Positions 18,080 through 28,385 of a stretch of 64,000 nucleotides of DNA are shown in pieces. The notes beneath the pieces were generated by a model. It saw nothing but the letters and a program-made list of their open reading frames with translations. It made no database searches and was not told the DNA's origin. The DNA is from Phyllobacterium brassicacearum (GTDB lineage Bacteria > Pseudomonadota > Alphaproteobacteria > Rhizobiales > Rhizobiaceae). Position 1 is the stretch's first letter; each line of letters starts with the position of its first letter. Position numbers and translations under genes: made by a program. The stretch lies in contig NZ_PGGO01000015.1 in assembly GCF_003010955.1 (NCBI RefSeq), positions 62,001 to 126,000 of the forward strand, read 5' to 3'.

Positions 18080-20707
18080 TCAAAACTCGTCATCCTGTGT
18101 CGGCACGAGAATTTCTCGCTTACCAGCGTGGTTGGCCGGTCCGACGAGCCCTTCCTGTTCCATGCGTTCGATGATGGAAGCCGCGCGATTGTAACCGATA
18201 CCAAGCCGGCGCTGGATGTAACTGGTCGAGGCCTTCTTGTCGCGAAGAACGACCGCAACCGCCTGGTCGTAAGGATCATCGGAATCCTCGAGGTTGGTGG
18301 TCCCCACTGGCCCGCCGCCCTCATCCTCGTCATCCTCTTCGGTAATGGAATCGAGATATTCCGGAACACCCTGCAGCTTCAGATGCTGAACGATCTTTTC
18401 CACCTCGTCATCGCCTACAAATGGTCCGTGCACGCGCTGGATGCGACCGCCACCGGCCATGTAAAGCATGTCGCCCATTCCGAGCAGCTGCTCGCCGCCC
18501 TGCTCCCCGAGAATGGTGCGCGAATCGATTTTTGACGTCACCTGGAACGAGATACGGGTCGGGAAATTTGCCTTGATTGTACCGGTGATCACGTCAACCG
18601 ACGGGCGCTGCGTCGCCATGATCACATGAATCCCCGCCGCACGCGCCATCTGTGCCAGGCGCTGCACCGCGCCCTCGATGTCCTTGCCGGCAACCATCAT
18701 CAGGTCGGCCATCTCATCGATGATGACAACGATGTAGGGCATCGGCTTCAGATCGAGTTCTTCCGTCTCGTATACGGCTTCGCCCGTTGCCCGGTCGAAG
18801 CCGGTCTGCACAGTACGGGCAATGCGCTCACCCTTCTTGTGCGCCTGTTCGACACGCTGGTTGAAGCCGTCAATATTGCGCACGCCGACCTTCGACATCT
18901 TCCGGTAGCGGTCTTCCATCTCCTTGACCGTCCACTTGAGCGCAACGACGGCCTTCTTCGGATCGGTGACGACTGGCGTTAGAAGATGCGGAATCCCGTC
19001 ATAGATCGACAGTTCCAGCATCTTGGGATCAATCATGATCAGGCGGCACTGCTCCGGGGTCATCCGGTAGAGCAGCGAAAGGATCATTGTATTGATGGCA
19101 ACGGATTTACCCGAACCGGTGGTGCCGGCCACCAGAAGATGCGGCATTTTCGCAAGATCGGCGATGACCGCTTCGCCATTGATGGTCTTGCCTAGCGCTA
19201 GCGCCAGCTTGGTCTTGGTCTGTTCGAAATCCCGACTCGCCAGAAGTTCGCGCAGATAAACCATCTCGCGAGTCTGGTTCGGCAGTTCGATGCCGATGGC
19301 GTTCCGTCCAGGGACAACGGCGACACGTGCAGCGATGGCGCTCATCGATCTGGCGATATCATCGGCAAGCGTGATGACCCGCGAAGACTTGATACCGGGC
19401 GCGGGTTCCAGTTCGTAAAGTGTAACGACGGGGCCTGGACGAACATGGATGATCTCTCCACGCACGCCGAAATCTTCAAGGACGCCTTCCAGCAACCTTG
19501 CATTCTGTTCCAGAGCCTCCTTGGACAGGCTCGGGTTGCGCACGACATTCTTGGGTTCGCTGAGAAAGTGCAGGGATGGCATCTCGAATTCATCAGATTT
19601 GATGAGTGAGGCTTGAGCCTCGCGCTGAACACGCGCACCGGCCCGTGGCGCGGGTGCCGGCGTATCGATGCGTGCCGTGACGGGGCGGGCGGGCGGCATG
19701 GCTTCCGCTCGTCCGGGCGCCCTTTGCGGCGCCCAATCGTCGATATCCTCGTCCTCATCGTCGAATGCAACCGGATCAAAGCGATTGGACCTCTCATCGA
19801 AGTCGCGCCCGATATCGATCGATGGCGCCTCGACCCGTGGTGCTTCGTCATAGAATCCGGGCTCACGGCGCACACTGCTACCATGCTGGCGCGGGGCCGG
19901 AACGTCGTCGAGGAAATCGTCCTCACTCCGGCGGATGTTGCGGGCGCTACCATAGAGACCTGCGCCATGCCCGAAAATACGGCGGAACAGTGCCTTTGCG
20001 CTCAGGAACCAGTGGGTGAGGGCGCCGAGAGCCAGCAGGCCGCCGCCCTCGTCCTCATCATCCTCATCATCGCCATAGTCATCATCCTCCGCCACATGGC
20101 GCTTGGATTTCTTGAGGATGGCTGGTTCGCTGTCGCGGTAAGTGATCCCGCTGGCGAAGGCAAAGGTCCAAAGGGTCGGGATGGCCAGGACGGCAACGAG
20201 GATCATTGCCAGGCCGCCGCGGGGAAATGTACCGATGAAGATCCCTGGAATCTTGAGGACCATATCGCCAAAAACGCCGCCAAGACCGATCGGCATCGGC
20301 CAGCTTGCGGGAATCGCAAAACAACCGGCCATAGCGGCGGCCATCAGCGAAGCACAGAACCAGGCAATAATGCGGCGCGGCATGCGGTCGACACCGCGCC
20401 CGGTCAACAGCAAACCACCCCAGAAGAGCGCGGGCATCAGCGCAGCAAGCATCGACAGTCCGAAGAACTGCATGCCGAGATCGGAGAAGACTGCACCGGG
20501 GTATCCGAGGGCATTGCGGGTCGGATTCGACGTGGCGTGACTGAAGCTGGGATCGGTAACGTTCCACGTGGCAAGGCTGCCAATGGCGAAGGCAACAAAG
20601 CAAAACAGCACCAGACCCCAGAGGATATGAATCTGCCTGCGGAAGATGCGGGTCAACCCCTGCCGCTCGTCCTCAATTGCATAAGACGCTGAATAAGCTT
20701 GACGCAT
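18080..20707 (-). CDS. ftsK: DNA translocase FtsK
   Basis: An 875-residue septal DNA pump that segregates chromosome termini and activates Xer recombination. About four N-terminal membrane helices lie within residues 30-200, followed by a low-complexity acidic and proline-rich linker (200-370). The motor domain has Walker [15 protein letters not shown] and Walker [14 protein letters not shown], and the C-terminal gamma winged helix begins [17 protein letters not shown]. The linker is short for the family. I place the start at the ATG at 20707 ([10 protein letters not shown]); an in-frame start 14 codons earlier is possible. Confidence 0.93.
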   Translation of the reverse strand: MRQAYSASYAIEDERQGLTRIFRRQIHILWGLVLFCFVAFAIGSLATWNVTDPSFSHATSNPTRNALGYPGAVFSDLGMQFFGLSMLAALMPALFWGGLLLTGRGVDRMPRRIIAWFCASLMAAAMAGCFAIPASWPMPIGLGGVFGDMVLKIPGIFIGTFPRGGLAMILVAVLAIPTLWTFAFASGITYRDSEPAILKKSKRHVAEDDDYGDDEDDEDEGGGLLALGALTHWFLSAKALFRRIFGHGAGLYGSARNIRRSEDDFLDDVPAPRQHGSSVRREPGFYDEAPRVEAPSIDIGRDFDERSNRFDPVAFDDEDEDIDDWAPQRAPGRAEAMPPARPVTARIDTPAPAPRAGARVQREAQASLIKSDEFEMPSLHFLSEPKNVVRNPSLSKEALEQNARLLEGVLEDFGVRGEIIHVRPGPVVTLYELEPAPGIKSSRVITLADDIARSMSAIAARVAVVPGRNAIGIELPNQTREMVYLRELLASRDFEQTKTKLALALGKTINGEAVIADLAKMPHLLVAGTTGSGKSVAINTMILSLLYRMTPEQCRLIMIDPKMLELSIYDGIPHLLTPVVTDPKKAVVALKWTVKEMEDRYRKMSKVGVRNIDGFNQRVEQAHKKGERIARTVQTGFDRATGEAVYETEELDLKPMPYIVVIIDEMADLMMVAGKDIEGAVQRLAQMARAAGIHVIMATQRPSVDVITGTIKANFPTRISFQVTSKIDSRTILGEQGGEQLLGMGDMLYMAGGGRIQRVHGPFVGDDEVEKIVQHLKLQGVPEYLDSITEEDDEDEGGGPVGTTNLEDSDDPYDQAVAVVLRDKKASTSYIQRRLGIGYNRAASIIERMEQEGLVGPANHAGKREILVPTQDDEF

Positions 20708-20850
20708 GAAATCCGGTCCCACGTGAACGCATATTGGCGGCTGTGACATGCCGCAGATTCGAGAGCTCTCAAATTAAGACGCGGATGGTTAAGGGGGCAT
20801 TAACCATGGGAAGGAGCAGGGCGAATTTAACGAAAGGACAGGTTGGGCCC

Positions 20851-20886
20851 CAAAAAACAGATGGGCCAGGAGAACCAGGCCCATCG
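20851..20886 (-). terminator. Rho-independent terminator of glnK-amtB
   Basis: On the minus strand the stem GATGGGCC/GGCCCATC (20878-20885 and 20860-20867) is followed by a run of six T. It starts 23 bases past the amtB stop. Confidence 0.85.
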
Positions 20887-20908
20887 GATTGCAGTCAAAG
20901 CAAGCCTG

Positions 20909-22333
20909 TTACGAGTGATAGGCAGCTTCGCCGTGCGAGGTGAGGTCGAGACCTTCACGTTCGGCTTCAGGAGCGGCACGCAGACCGACAATCAGATCGA
21001 CGATCTTGTAGAGGATCGCACTGCCGATGCCAGACCACAGGAGCGTAACAGCTACGCCCTTGAACTGCGCCCAAACCTGAGTTGCAGTTCCTGCGTAACC
21101 GGCAGCAAAGTCGGCCGTCGAATAATCGACAATGCCCGCACCGCCGAGAGCCGGGTTGACCAGGATGCCAGTACCGAGAGCACCGACGATGCCGCCAACG
21201 CAATGGATGCCGAAGACATCGAGACTGTCATCATAGTCGAATGTGTTCTTCACGACGGCAACGAAGAAGTAGCAGACGACCGTTACGATGGCGCCGAGAA
21301 CGATGGCGCCCATTGGACCGGCAAAGCCGGCTGCAGGCGTAACCGCAACAAGACCGGCAACGGCACCCGAAACCGCACCCAGCATGGAAGCTTTTCCGCG
21401 CAGGATGGATTCCAGCAGGATCCACACGACGGTCGCCGCGGCGGTTGCCACGAAGGTGTTGATCATTGCAAGAACGGCATAGGCATTGGCTTCGAGGTTC
21501 GAGCCTGCATTGAAGCCAAACCAGCCCACCCACAGCAACGAAGCACCGACCATGGTGAGTGTCATGGAGTGAGGCGCCATGATGTCTTTCTTGTAGCCGG
21601 CACGCTTGCCGATCATGAGGGCGCCAACCAGGCCGGCAATACCAGCATTGATGTGAACGACCGTACCGCCGGCGAAGTCGATTGCCCCAAAGCCAAAGAT
21701 CAGACCTGACGGGTCAGAATAGGCGCTTGGACCGCCCCAGAACCACACCATATGGGCGATGGGGAAATAGACGAACGTGACCCAGAGGATGACAAACAGC
21801 ACGACTGCCGAGAACTTGATACGTTCGGCAAAAGCGCCGACGATCAAAGCGGGCGTGATGCAGGCGAACGTCATCTGAAAGACGACGAAGACCAGTTCAG
21901 GGATGGCAACGCCCTTCGAGAAGGTTTCCGACAGCGTCGTCACGTCTACGCCGGCCAGAAATGCCTTGGAGAACCCGCCGAAGAATGCATTGCCCGGCGT
22001 GAATGCAAGGCTGTAGCCATAGAACACCCAGATCAGCATCACGACGGCCGTGATGGTGAAGACCTGCATGAGAACCGACAGCATGTTTTTGGCGCGGACA
22101 AGCCCGCCATAGAAGAGGGCGAGGCCCGGAATGGTCATCAACAGCACGAGGACCGTTGAGATCATCATCCAGGTGGTGTCACCTTTGTCGACTGTAAAGG
22201 CTGGCGCTGCGGCGGCGGGAGCAGCTGGCGCGGCTTCCTGAGCGAAGGCAGCCAGCGAACCGAATGCGATCAGCGCCAGCGATCCCAATAGGGTGCTGCG
22301 CGCCGCAGATGTCAGACTGGTTGGAATTTTCAT
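20909..22333 (-). CDS. amtB: Ammonium transporter AmtB
   Basis: A 474-residue inner-membrane ammonium channel. A cleavable signal (residues 1-35, ending AAFAQEA) is followed by an alanine-rich spacer and eleven hydrophobic helices. Conserved stretches include LVLLMTIPGLALFYGGLVR, FVVFQMTFACITPALI and the pore region FDYDDSLDVFGIHCVGGIVGALGTG with a pore histidine. The ATG at 22333 follows AAGGAGA. It lies 26 bases after glnK, the classic glnK-amtB pair, in which GlnK blocks the channel when nitrogen is plentiful. Confidence 0.95.
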   Translation of the reverse strand: MKIPTSLTSAARSTLLGSLALIAFGSLAAFAQEAAPAAPAAAAPAFTVDKGDTTWMMISTVLVLLMTIPGLALFYGGLVRAKNMLSVLMQVFTITAVVMLIWVFYGYSLAFTPGNAFFGGFSKAFLAGVDVTTLSETFSKGVAIPELVFVVFQMTFACITPALIVGAFAERIKFSAVVLFVILWVTFVYFPIAHMVWFWGGPSAYSDPSGLIFGFGAIDFAGGTVVHINAGIAGLVGALMIGKRAGYKKDIMAPHSMTLTMVGASLLWVGWFGFNAGSNLEANAYAVLAMINTFVATAAATVVWILLESILRGKASMLGAVSGAVAGLVAVTPAAGFAGPMGAIVLGAIVTVVCYFFVAVVKNTFDYDDSLDVFGIHCVGGIVGALGTGILVNPALGGAGIVDYSTADFAAGYAGTATQVWAQFKGVAVTLLWSGIGSAILYKIVDLIVGLRAAPEAEREGLDLTSHGEAAYHS

Positions 22334-22359
22334 TATGCTCTCCTTGAACCCCAAATAAC

Positions 22360-22701
<342 letters not shown>

Positions 22702-22812
22702 CTATACCCCTGCGCTAGCGCGGTACCCCCGGGTGGAATTACCCGAAGAGCAGCAAACCGCGTTGAACCCATCGCCTAAAGCCCTAATGGCCATGGTGAC
22801 TGCTCAGGAGTA

Positions 22813-22829
22813 TTCAAGTTCCGTGCCAG
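22813..22829 (-). promoter_or_regulatory. Sigma-54 (RpoN) -24/-12 promoter for glnK-amtB
   Basis: On the minus strand the sequence CTGGCACGGAACTTGAA matches the RpoN consensus YTGGCACGRNNNTTGCW at 16 of 17 positions; the C of TTGC is replaced by A. It gives a leader of about 100 bases before glnK. NtrC control is expected from family knowledge, but I could not pick a clear NtrC site. Confidence 0.75.
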
Positions 22830-22950
22830 ACTCGAAGGAGGCCGCCAACTTATTGATTACAAATAGATATTTTTAGTCGACAGTGATTACACTATACGAT
22901 TCGCAGCAACATGCTTAAAAAATAGGCAGCTACGAGGGATTCAATAAATC

Positions 22951-23820
22951 TCATTCCTTAGGATGCACACGAATTAGGCCCTCTTGGGCCGTCGAGGCAA
23001 TCAAAGCGCCGTCACGGCTATAGATTGCACCACGATTGAAGCCACGCGCACCGGATGTACTCGGGCTGTCTGCCGTATAAAGCAGCCAGTCATCGAAACG
23101 GCAGGGCCTGTGGAACCACATGGCGTGGTCGAGGCTGGCGACCTGCAAATCGCGATCGAAGATCGACCGGCCGTGCGCATAGAGCGAGGTATCGAGGAGC
23201 GTCATGTCCGACAGGTAGGCGAGAACGGCCGCCTGCACCGCGCGGTCATCCGGCACGGGTCCGGTGGCTCTGATCCAGACATTTTGTTCCGGCGGCAGCT
23301 TTTCACGCGAGAAATAGTGCGTCAGCGATAGCGGCTTCAACTCGATCGGCCGGTCCTGCTCCCAGTACCTGCGGATATTGGCAGGCGCATTCTGCAGATA
23401 TTGTTCTTTCAGGTCCTTGTCGCTGATCAGCTGCTCGGGGGGCGTAATATCGAGCGGGCGCGGCTTCTGGTGGTCCAGCCCTGCCTCCTCGATCTGGAAC
23501 GATGCCTCCAGTGAGAAGATTGCGTGGCCATGCTGGATGCCGACGACACGGCGGGTAGTGAAACTCGAGCCGTCTCGGATCCGGTCGACTTCGTAGATGA
23601 TCGGCACTTTCGGATCACCCGCGCGCATGAAATAACCGTGCAGCGAATGTACGTGCCGGGCAGGATCGACGGTGCGCTGCGCCGCGACCAAAGCCTGACC
23701 AATGACCTGTCCGCCAAAGACCCGCTGCCAGCCGACCTGCGGGCTGCGACCTCGAAACAGATTGTGTTCCAGCGTCTCAAGGTCGAGTATGGACAAAAGC
23801 TCTTTCATGGCGTCAGACAT
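22951..23820 (-). CDS. tesB: Acyl-CoA thioesterase II
   Basis: A 289-residue double-hotdog thioesterase that hydrolyses medium- and long-chain acyl-CoAs. Family features include the N-terminal LDLETLEHNLFRGRSPQVGWQRVFGGQVIGQAL, then HSLHGYFMRAGDP with the catalytic-site aspartate region, and the second hotdog ending DHAMWFHRPCRFDDWLLY with RGFNRGAIYSRDGALIAS. Length and both domains are normal. It is divergent from the UbiH-family gene with a spacer of about 95 bases. Confidence 0.94.
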   Translation of the reverse strand: MSDAMKELLSILDLETLEHNLFRGRSPQVGWQRVFGGQVIGQALVAAQRTVDPARHVHSLHGYFMRAGDPKVPIIYEVDRIRDGSSFTTRRVVGIQHGHAIFSLEASFQIEEAGLDHQKPRPLDITPPEQLISDKDLKEQYLQNAPANIRRYWEQDRPIELKPLSLTHYFSREKLPPEQNVWIRATGPVPDDRAVQAAVLAYLSDMTLLDTSLYAHGRSIFDRDLQVASLDHAMWFHRPCRFDDWLLYTADSPSTSGARGFNRGAIYSRDGALIASTAQEGLIRVHPKE

Positions 23821-23914
23821 GATCGTGCATCTCCTGTTGGCGTATCTTCAACGCTTGCAACAGGAACAGGCAAACAAGTCAAGCACTGCATTGGGCACAA
23901 ACCCGGAGGCAACC

Positions 23915-25156
23915 ATGGTTGAACGAACCCGGAAACAGGAACCAGCCACCGACGTCATCATCGCCGGCGCAGGCTATGTTGGTCTCGCGACCGCGGTGGC
24001 GCTGAAATCCTCGGCGCCGCATTTGGGCGTTACGGTCATTGACGCGGCACCCGCGGGCGTCTGGCGCAACGATACGCGCGCCTCGGCCATTGCAGCGGCA
24101 GCAAGCCGCATGCTCGACAGGCTGGGCTGCTGGGACGCGATTCTTCCTGAGGCGCAGCCGATCAACGAAATGACTGTTACCGATTCGCGCACCGCCGATC
24201 CGGTGCGGCCGGTATTCCTGACCTTTAATGGCGAGATCGAGCCGGGTGAACCCTTCGCGCACATGGTGGAGAACCGCGTGCTCAATGCGTCGCTGCGCGC
24301 CAGGGCCGAAGAGCTCGGCGTTAGCTTCATCGAAGGGGCGCCGGTGGGCGGCTTCGAGCACGGCGAAGCACACCTGACGGTCCACTATGCAAACGGCAAG
24401 AGCCTGCGTACGCGGCTCCTGATCGCTGCCGACGGCGTGAAATCGCGGCTGCGTGACATGGCGGGAATCAAGACGGTCAATTGGGAATATGGCCAGTCCG
24501 GCATCGTCTGCACCGTCGCACATGAGCGTCCGCATCATGGCCGCGCCGAGGAGCATTTCCTGCCTGCCGGCCCCTTTGCGATCCTGCCGCTCAAGGGCAA
24601 CCGCTCATCGCTGGTATGGACCGAACGGACGGACGATGCCGAGCGGCTGATCAAAGAGGACGATTTCGTCTTCGAACATGAGCTCGAACAGCGCTTTGGC
24701 CTGAAGCTCGGCGAGCTGCGCGTCGAAGGCGGCCGTAAATCATTCCAGCTCGGCCTGACGCTGGCGCGCGATTTCGTCAAACCGCGCTTTGCCCTTGCCG
24801 GCGACGCGGCGCACGGCATTCACCCGATCGCCGGCCAGGGCCTCAATCTCGGCTTCAAGGATGCGGCAGCACTTGCAGAGACGATCGTCGACGCCGACCG
24901 GCTCGGGCTCGATATCGGCTCGGTGGCGGTACTCGAGCGCTACCAGACCTGGCGGCGCTTCGATACGGTGCAGATGGGCGTTACCACCGATGTGTTGAAC
25001 CGGCTGTTTTCGAATGACAGCGTGCCGGTACGGGCGCTGCGCGACTTCGGGCTCGGCCTCGTCGAACGGATGCCGCGGCTCAAGGGATTCTTCATCCGCC
25101 AGGCCGCGGGATTGTCGACGACAGCGCCGAAACTACTGCAGGGCCAGCCGATCTAA
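23915..25156 (+). CDS. ubiH: UbiH/UbiF/COQ6-family FAD-dependent hydroxylase
   Basis: A 413-residue flavoprotein monooxygenase of ubiquinone ring hydroxylation. The FAD-binding loop VIIAGAGYVGLATAVAL is at the N-terminus, the middle motif is LLIAADGVKSRLRDMAGI, and the second FAD motif FALAGDAAHGIHPIAGQGLNLGFKDA is near residues 290-315. Which ring position it hydroxylates cannot be told from sequence; alphaproteobacteria also use a broad-specificity UbiL. The ATG at 23915 follows GGAGG; the longer upstream frame is antisense to tesB. Confidence 0.87.
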   Translation: MVERTRKQEPATDVIIAGAGYVGLATAVALKSSAPHLGVTVIDAAPAGVWRNDTRASAIAAAASRMLDRLGCWDAILPEAQPINEMTVTDSRTADPVRPVFLTFNGEIEPGEPFAHMVENRVLNASLRARAEELGVSFIEGAPVGGFEHGEAHLTVHYANGKSLRTRLLIAADGVKSRLRDMAGIKTVNWEYGQSGIVCTVAHERPHHGRAEEHFLPAGPFAILPLKGNRSSLVWTERTDDAERLIKEDDFVFEHELEQRFGLKLGELRVEGGRKSFQLGLTLARDFVKPRFALAGDAAHGIHPIAGQGLNLGFKDAAALAETIVDADRLGLDIGSVAVLERYQTWRRFDTVQMGVTTDVLNRLFSNDSVPVRALRDFGLGLVERMPRLKGFFIRQAAGLSTTAPKLLQGQPI

Positions 25157-26193
25157 AGCGGGCGCGGATATTTCCGGTAGATCGCTTCGATTTCCTTGAG
25201 TACCTCGGATGAAAGCGTGACCGTGCTTGCCCAGATGTCGGTCTTCAATTGCTCCATCGTCGTCGCTCCGATGATGACAGAGGTCATGAACGGCCGCGTC
25301 AGGGCGAAGGCGATCGCCATCTGCGCCACATCGAGCCCGTGCTTGCGCGCCAGGTCGATATATGCCCTCACCGCGGGTACGGAATGCTCATTGTTGCGCC
25401 AGAGACCGCCCGGCTGGATCGCGCCGCGTGTTCCGGGCGGCGTCTTCCCGTCGAGATACTTGCCGGTCAGGACGCCGGAGGCCAGCGAAGAATAAGCCAG
25501 CAGCCCGACATCCTCGTGGTGACTGACTTCGGCAAGATCGAGATCGAACACGCGCTGCAGCAGGCTGTATTCGTTCTGCACCGAGGACACGCGCGGTAGG
25601 TCGTGGCGTTCGGCGAGCTTCAGCCATTGGCCGATGCCCCACGCCGTCTCGTTGGAAAGACCAATATGCCGGATCTTGCCTTCCTTCACCATGTCGTCGA
25701 GGCCAAGTAGCGCGTCTTCGATCTGCGCGGTGACGCGCTGCTTGTCCTGGTTCTGCGGCGCATATTTCCAGGCCGAGCCGAAATGATAATGCCCGCGGGC
25801 AGGATAATGGACCTGATAGAGATCGATGTAATCGGTTTGGAGCCGCTTGAGACTGCCTTCCACTGCCTCGCGCACCGATGTCCGGTCCGGAGGCGTTCCG
25901 TGGCGAATCCAGCTGTTGCCTCCTCCGGATATTTTGGTGGCAAGCACAAACTGGTCACGCTTGCCAGTCTTCTTGAACCATGTGCCGATATAGGTCTCGG
26001 TCTTGCCATAGGTCTCGGGGCTTGACGGAATCGCATAGACTTCCGCCGTATCCATGAAATTGACGCCTGCATCGAGCGCATAGTCTATCTGCCGATGCGC
26101 ATCCTCTTCCGTGTTCTGCACGCCCCAGGTCATCGTGCCGAGGCAAATTTCCGTAACGTCGATATCCGTTCGGCCAAGCTTTTTCAGTTTCAC
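25153..26193 (-). CDS. Aldo/keto reductase, Tas-like
   Basis: A 346-residue NADPH-dependent TIM-barrel reductase, the same length as E. coli Tas. The catalytic tetrad residues are seen in NFMDTAEVY (Asp, Tyr), LATKISG (Lys) and YQVHYP (His). The cofactor end is SVIIGATTMEQLKTDI. I chose the GTG start at 26193, giving the family-like start KLKKLGRTDIDVTEICLGTMTWG with an AGGA site ahead. An upstream TTG would add a Gln/Lys-rich tail and overlap the next gene. Its stop overlaps the ubiH stop. The substrate is unknown. Confidence 0.87.
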   Translation of the reverse strand: MKLKKLGRTDIDVTEICLGTMTWGVQNTEEDAHRQIDYALDAGVNFMDTAEVYAIPSSPETYGKTETYIGTWFKKTGKRDQFVLATKISGGGNSWIRHGTPPDRTSVREAVEGSLKRLQTDYIDLYQVHYPARGHYHFGSAWKYAPQNQDKQRVTAQIEDALLGLDDMVKEGKIRHIGLSNETAWGIGQWLKLAERHDLPRVSSVQNEYSLLQRVFDLDLAEVSHHEDVGLLAYSSLASGVLTGKYLDGKTPPGTRGAIQPGGLWRNNEHSVPAVRAYIDLARKHGLDVAQMAIAFALTRPFMTSVIIGATTMEQLKTDIWASTVTLSSEVLKEIEAIYRKYPRPL

Positions 26194-26224
26194 GGGCTTT
26201 TCCTGTTTTTGATCTTGGGTTTGA

Positions 26225-26749
26225 TCAGTCGACTTGGAGGCCAAGCCTCTGCTTTAGCTTTCTGACGCGCTGGCCGTAATGATGGGAGACAGGAACGGCG
26301 GCAGCGGCCACGCCTACCATATCAATCAATTCGCACTTTTCCAGTTCACTAAGCTGCTGACGCAAAAACGGTGAGATTTTTTCGATCACGATCGCGGTAT
26401 CACCAACCTGGCTGAAAGCCCACTTTGCGTAGATCATCGCCTCATCCGCCTTTTTCGGACTGCTGATATCAAGGATCACGCTCCTCACGACATCGAAATG
26501 GCCATCCGTAATCAGCACATCCTCGGCGAGGATCGCTAAGATCAATGTCGCGGCAGCAAGCACCGGATCCTCGATCGCGGTCAGCGGCGAATGCTCCGCC
26601 TGCAGTCGGATTCTCCTGCGTCGGAAATATCCTCGCATGCGCCCGGCACCGTCGATGACATCACCCGCCGCCTCGCCCAATACCTTCAACCTGTACTACC
26701 AGAAGAGCCCTCCGCCGAGGAGCCCGAGAACTGCCAGAACAATATGCAT
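26225..26749 (-). pseudogene. TerB-like membrane-anchored protein with in-frame amber codon
   Basis: An ATG at 26749 with a GAGGGA site opens a frame encoding a membrane helix, MHIVLAVLGLLGGGLFW. TAG is codon 18, and the same frame then continues for 156 codons (YRLKVLGEAAGDVIDGAGR onward) to the stop at 26225. The downstream part has a TerB-like core, AAATLILAILAEDVLITDG and ELIDMVGVAAAAVP. The TAG lies right after a TGG, where related anchors usually read FWWYR or FWFYR. It could be a real nonsense mutation, a sequencing error, or a gene restarted at the TTG at 26689. Confidence 0.55.
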
Positions 26750-26932
26750 GATTAAAATCCCTCAATGAAAAAGGCCATTCTTACGAGAGGGAGATGGGAC
26801 CGTAAATTAGGCGATGGAATAATGCGGTGCCATGGATATGATACGGAACCATGCTAGCACGGAACCGTTATTGCCAAGCCCGATCACGGCGCACCAAACG
26901 TCTTGCAACCAACTTCAACGAGGGAGATAGAA

Positions 26933-27370
26933 ATGGACAGACAAGCAACGGCAATCTGGAAAGGCGCTCTTACCGACGGGTCCGGCACACTCGAGACGCA
27001 AAGCGGGGCGCTCAATGATCTTCCCTACAATTTTAAGGCACGCTTTCAGGACGAAAGCGGCACGTCCGGGACCAATCCGGAAGAGCTGCTTGCCGCAGCT
27101 CACGCCGGATGCTTCGCCATGCAGCTTTCGCACTTCCTCGCGGAGAACGGCACCCCGGCGGAGAATCTCGAGGCCAAGGCAAAGGTGACCGTCAATCCTG
27201 CAGCCGGCGGCGGCTTCGAGATTACCAAAAGCGCATTGACACTGGTTGGCACTGTTCCGGGCATCGATGACGCGACGTTCCAGAAGCTCGCAGGACAGGC
27301 GAAAGCCAGCTGCCCGTTGTCGAAGGCACTCGGTGCGATTGAAGTGACATTGGATGCGAAATTGGGATGA
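26933..27370 (+). CDS. osmC: OsmC/Ohr family peroxiredoxin
   Basis: A 145-residue thiol peroxidase of the OsmC/Ohr fold that reduces organic hydroperoxides. The catalytic cysteines are in LLAAAHAGCFAMQLS (near residue 55) and GQAKASCPLSKAL (near 125), and the start RQATAIWKGALTDGSGTLETQSG is typical of OsmC proper. Start at 26933 after the AGGGAGATAG site. It stands alone, followed by a strong terminator. Confidence 0.92.
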   Translation: MDRQATAIWKGALTDGSGTLETQSGALNDLPYNFKARFQDESGTSGTNPEELLAAAHAGCFAMQLSHFLAENGTPAENLEAKAKVTVNPAAGGGFEITKSALTLVGTVPGIDDATFQKLAGQAKASCPLSKALGAIEVTLDAKLG

Positions 27371-27393
27371 TTGAGCCGACCTGGTCTTGAAGC

Positions 27394-27428
27394 AGAACGG
27401 GCGCCATTGGCGCCCGTTTCATTTTATT
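27394..27428 (+). terminator. Terminator after osmC
   Basis: A perfect 10-bp stem AACGGGCGCC/GGCGCCCGTT (27396-27405 and 27409-27418) with loop ATT is followed by a T-rich tract. Confidence 0.85.
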
Positions 27429-27450
27429 CTGGCCACTCGACTATGTGCAT

Positions 27451-27560
27451 GGTTCGACAAGCTCACCATGAAGGAGGGCTGTTGATTGCATGGACCCTGG
27501 TTGGCAGTGCTCCACCAGTGTCATGCGGTTCGACCCACTTCATGGTGAGCTTGTCGAACC
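27451..27560. repeat. Nested inverted-repeat element with 22-bp perfect arms
   Basis: The outer arms 27451-27472 (beginning GGTTCGACAAGCTCACCATG) and 27539-27560 are exact reverse complements over 22 bp. Inside are nested pairs GCATG/CATGC and CTGGT/ACCAG, so the whole 110 bases could fold as one hairpin. It lies between the convergent ends of osmC and sdhB. The arm resembles short GACAAGCTCACCATGAG repeats known from intergenic regions of Hyphomicrobiales. Confidence 0.75.
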
Positions 27561-27587
27561 ACGCGCAGCAGTACTGCATCCGTCAGA

Positions 27588-28367
27588 TCAAACCCGACGT
27601 TCCACCATCATCTTCTTGATCTCGGCGATTGCCTTAGCCGGGTTCAGACCCTTGGGGCAGGTCTGCGCACAATTCATGATCGTGTGGCAGCGATAGAGCC
27701 GGAACGGGTCTTCGAGGTTGTCGAGACGCTCGCCCGTCGCCTCGTCGCGGCTGTCGATGAGCCAGCGATAGGCCTGCAAGAGCACGGCCGGACCGAGATA
27801 GCGGTCGCCATTCCACCAATAGCTCGGGCAGGACGTCGAACAGCAGGCGCACAGAATGCACTCATAAAGGCCGTCGAGCTTGGCGCGGTCTTCGTGGCTC
27901 TGCAGCCACTCTTTAGCCGGCTCAGGCGAGACCGTCTTCAGCCACGGCTCGATCGAGCGGTGCTGCGCGTAGAAGTTGGAAAGATCGGGCACCAGATCCT
28001 TGACGACAGGCAGATGCGGCAATGGGTAGATCTTCACCGGGCCCTTGATCTCATCCATGCCCTTGGTGCAGGCGAGTGTATTGGTGCCATCGATGTTCAT
28101 GGCGCAGGAACCGCAAATGCCCTCGCGGCAGGAACGGCGCAGCGTCAAGGTCGGATCGATCTTGTTCTTGATCCACAACAGTCCATCAAGGACCATCGGC
28201 CCGCAATCGTCGAGATCGACATAATAGGTGTCGATACGCGGATTCTCGCCATCATCCGGCGACCAGCGGTAAATCCGGTACTCGCGCAGATTGTTGGCGC
28301 CCTGCGGGCGGTCCCAGGTTTTGCCGGGCCGCATCTGCGAATTCTTGGGAAGGGCAAGTTCAACCAT
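27588..28367 (-). CDS. sdhB: Succinate dehydrogenase iron-sulfur subunit
   Basis: A 259-residue subunit of complex II that relays electrons from FAD to ubiquinone. All three clusters are marked: the [2Fe-2S] ligands in [13 protein letters not shown], the [4Fe-4S] ligands in [16 protein letters not shown], and the [3Fe-4S] ligands in [17 protein letters not shown]. It is the last gene of sdhCDAB, 18 bases after sdhA. Confidence 0.97.
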   Translation of the reverse strand: MVELALPKNSQMRPGKTWDRPQGANNLREYRIYRWSPDDGENPRIDTYYVDLDDCGPMVLDGLLWIKNKIDPTLTLRRSCREGICGSCAMNIDGTNTLACTKGMDEIKGPVKIYPLPHLPVVKDLVPDLSNFYAQHRSIEPWLKTVSPEPAKEWLQSHEDRAKLDGLYECILCACCSTSCPSYWWNGDRYLGPAVLLQAYRWLIDSRDEATGERLDNLEDPFRLYRCHTIMNCAQTCPKGLNPAKAIAEIKKMMVERRV

Positions 28368-28385
28368 GATATTCTGGTTCCTAAA

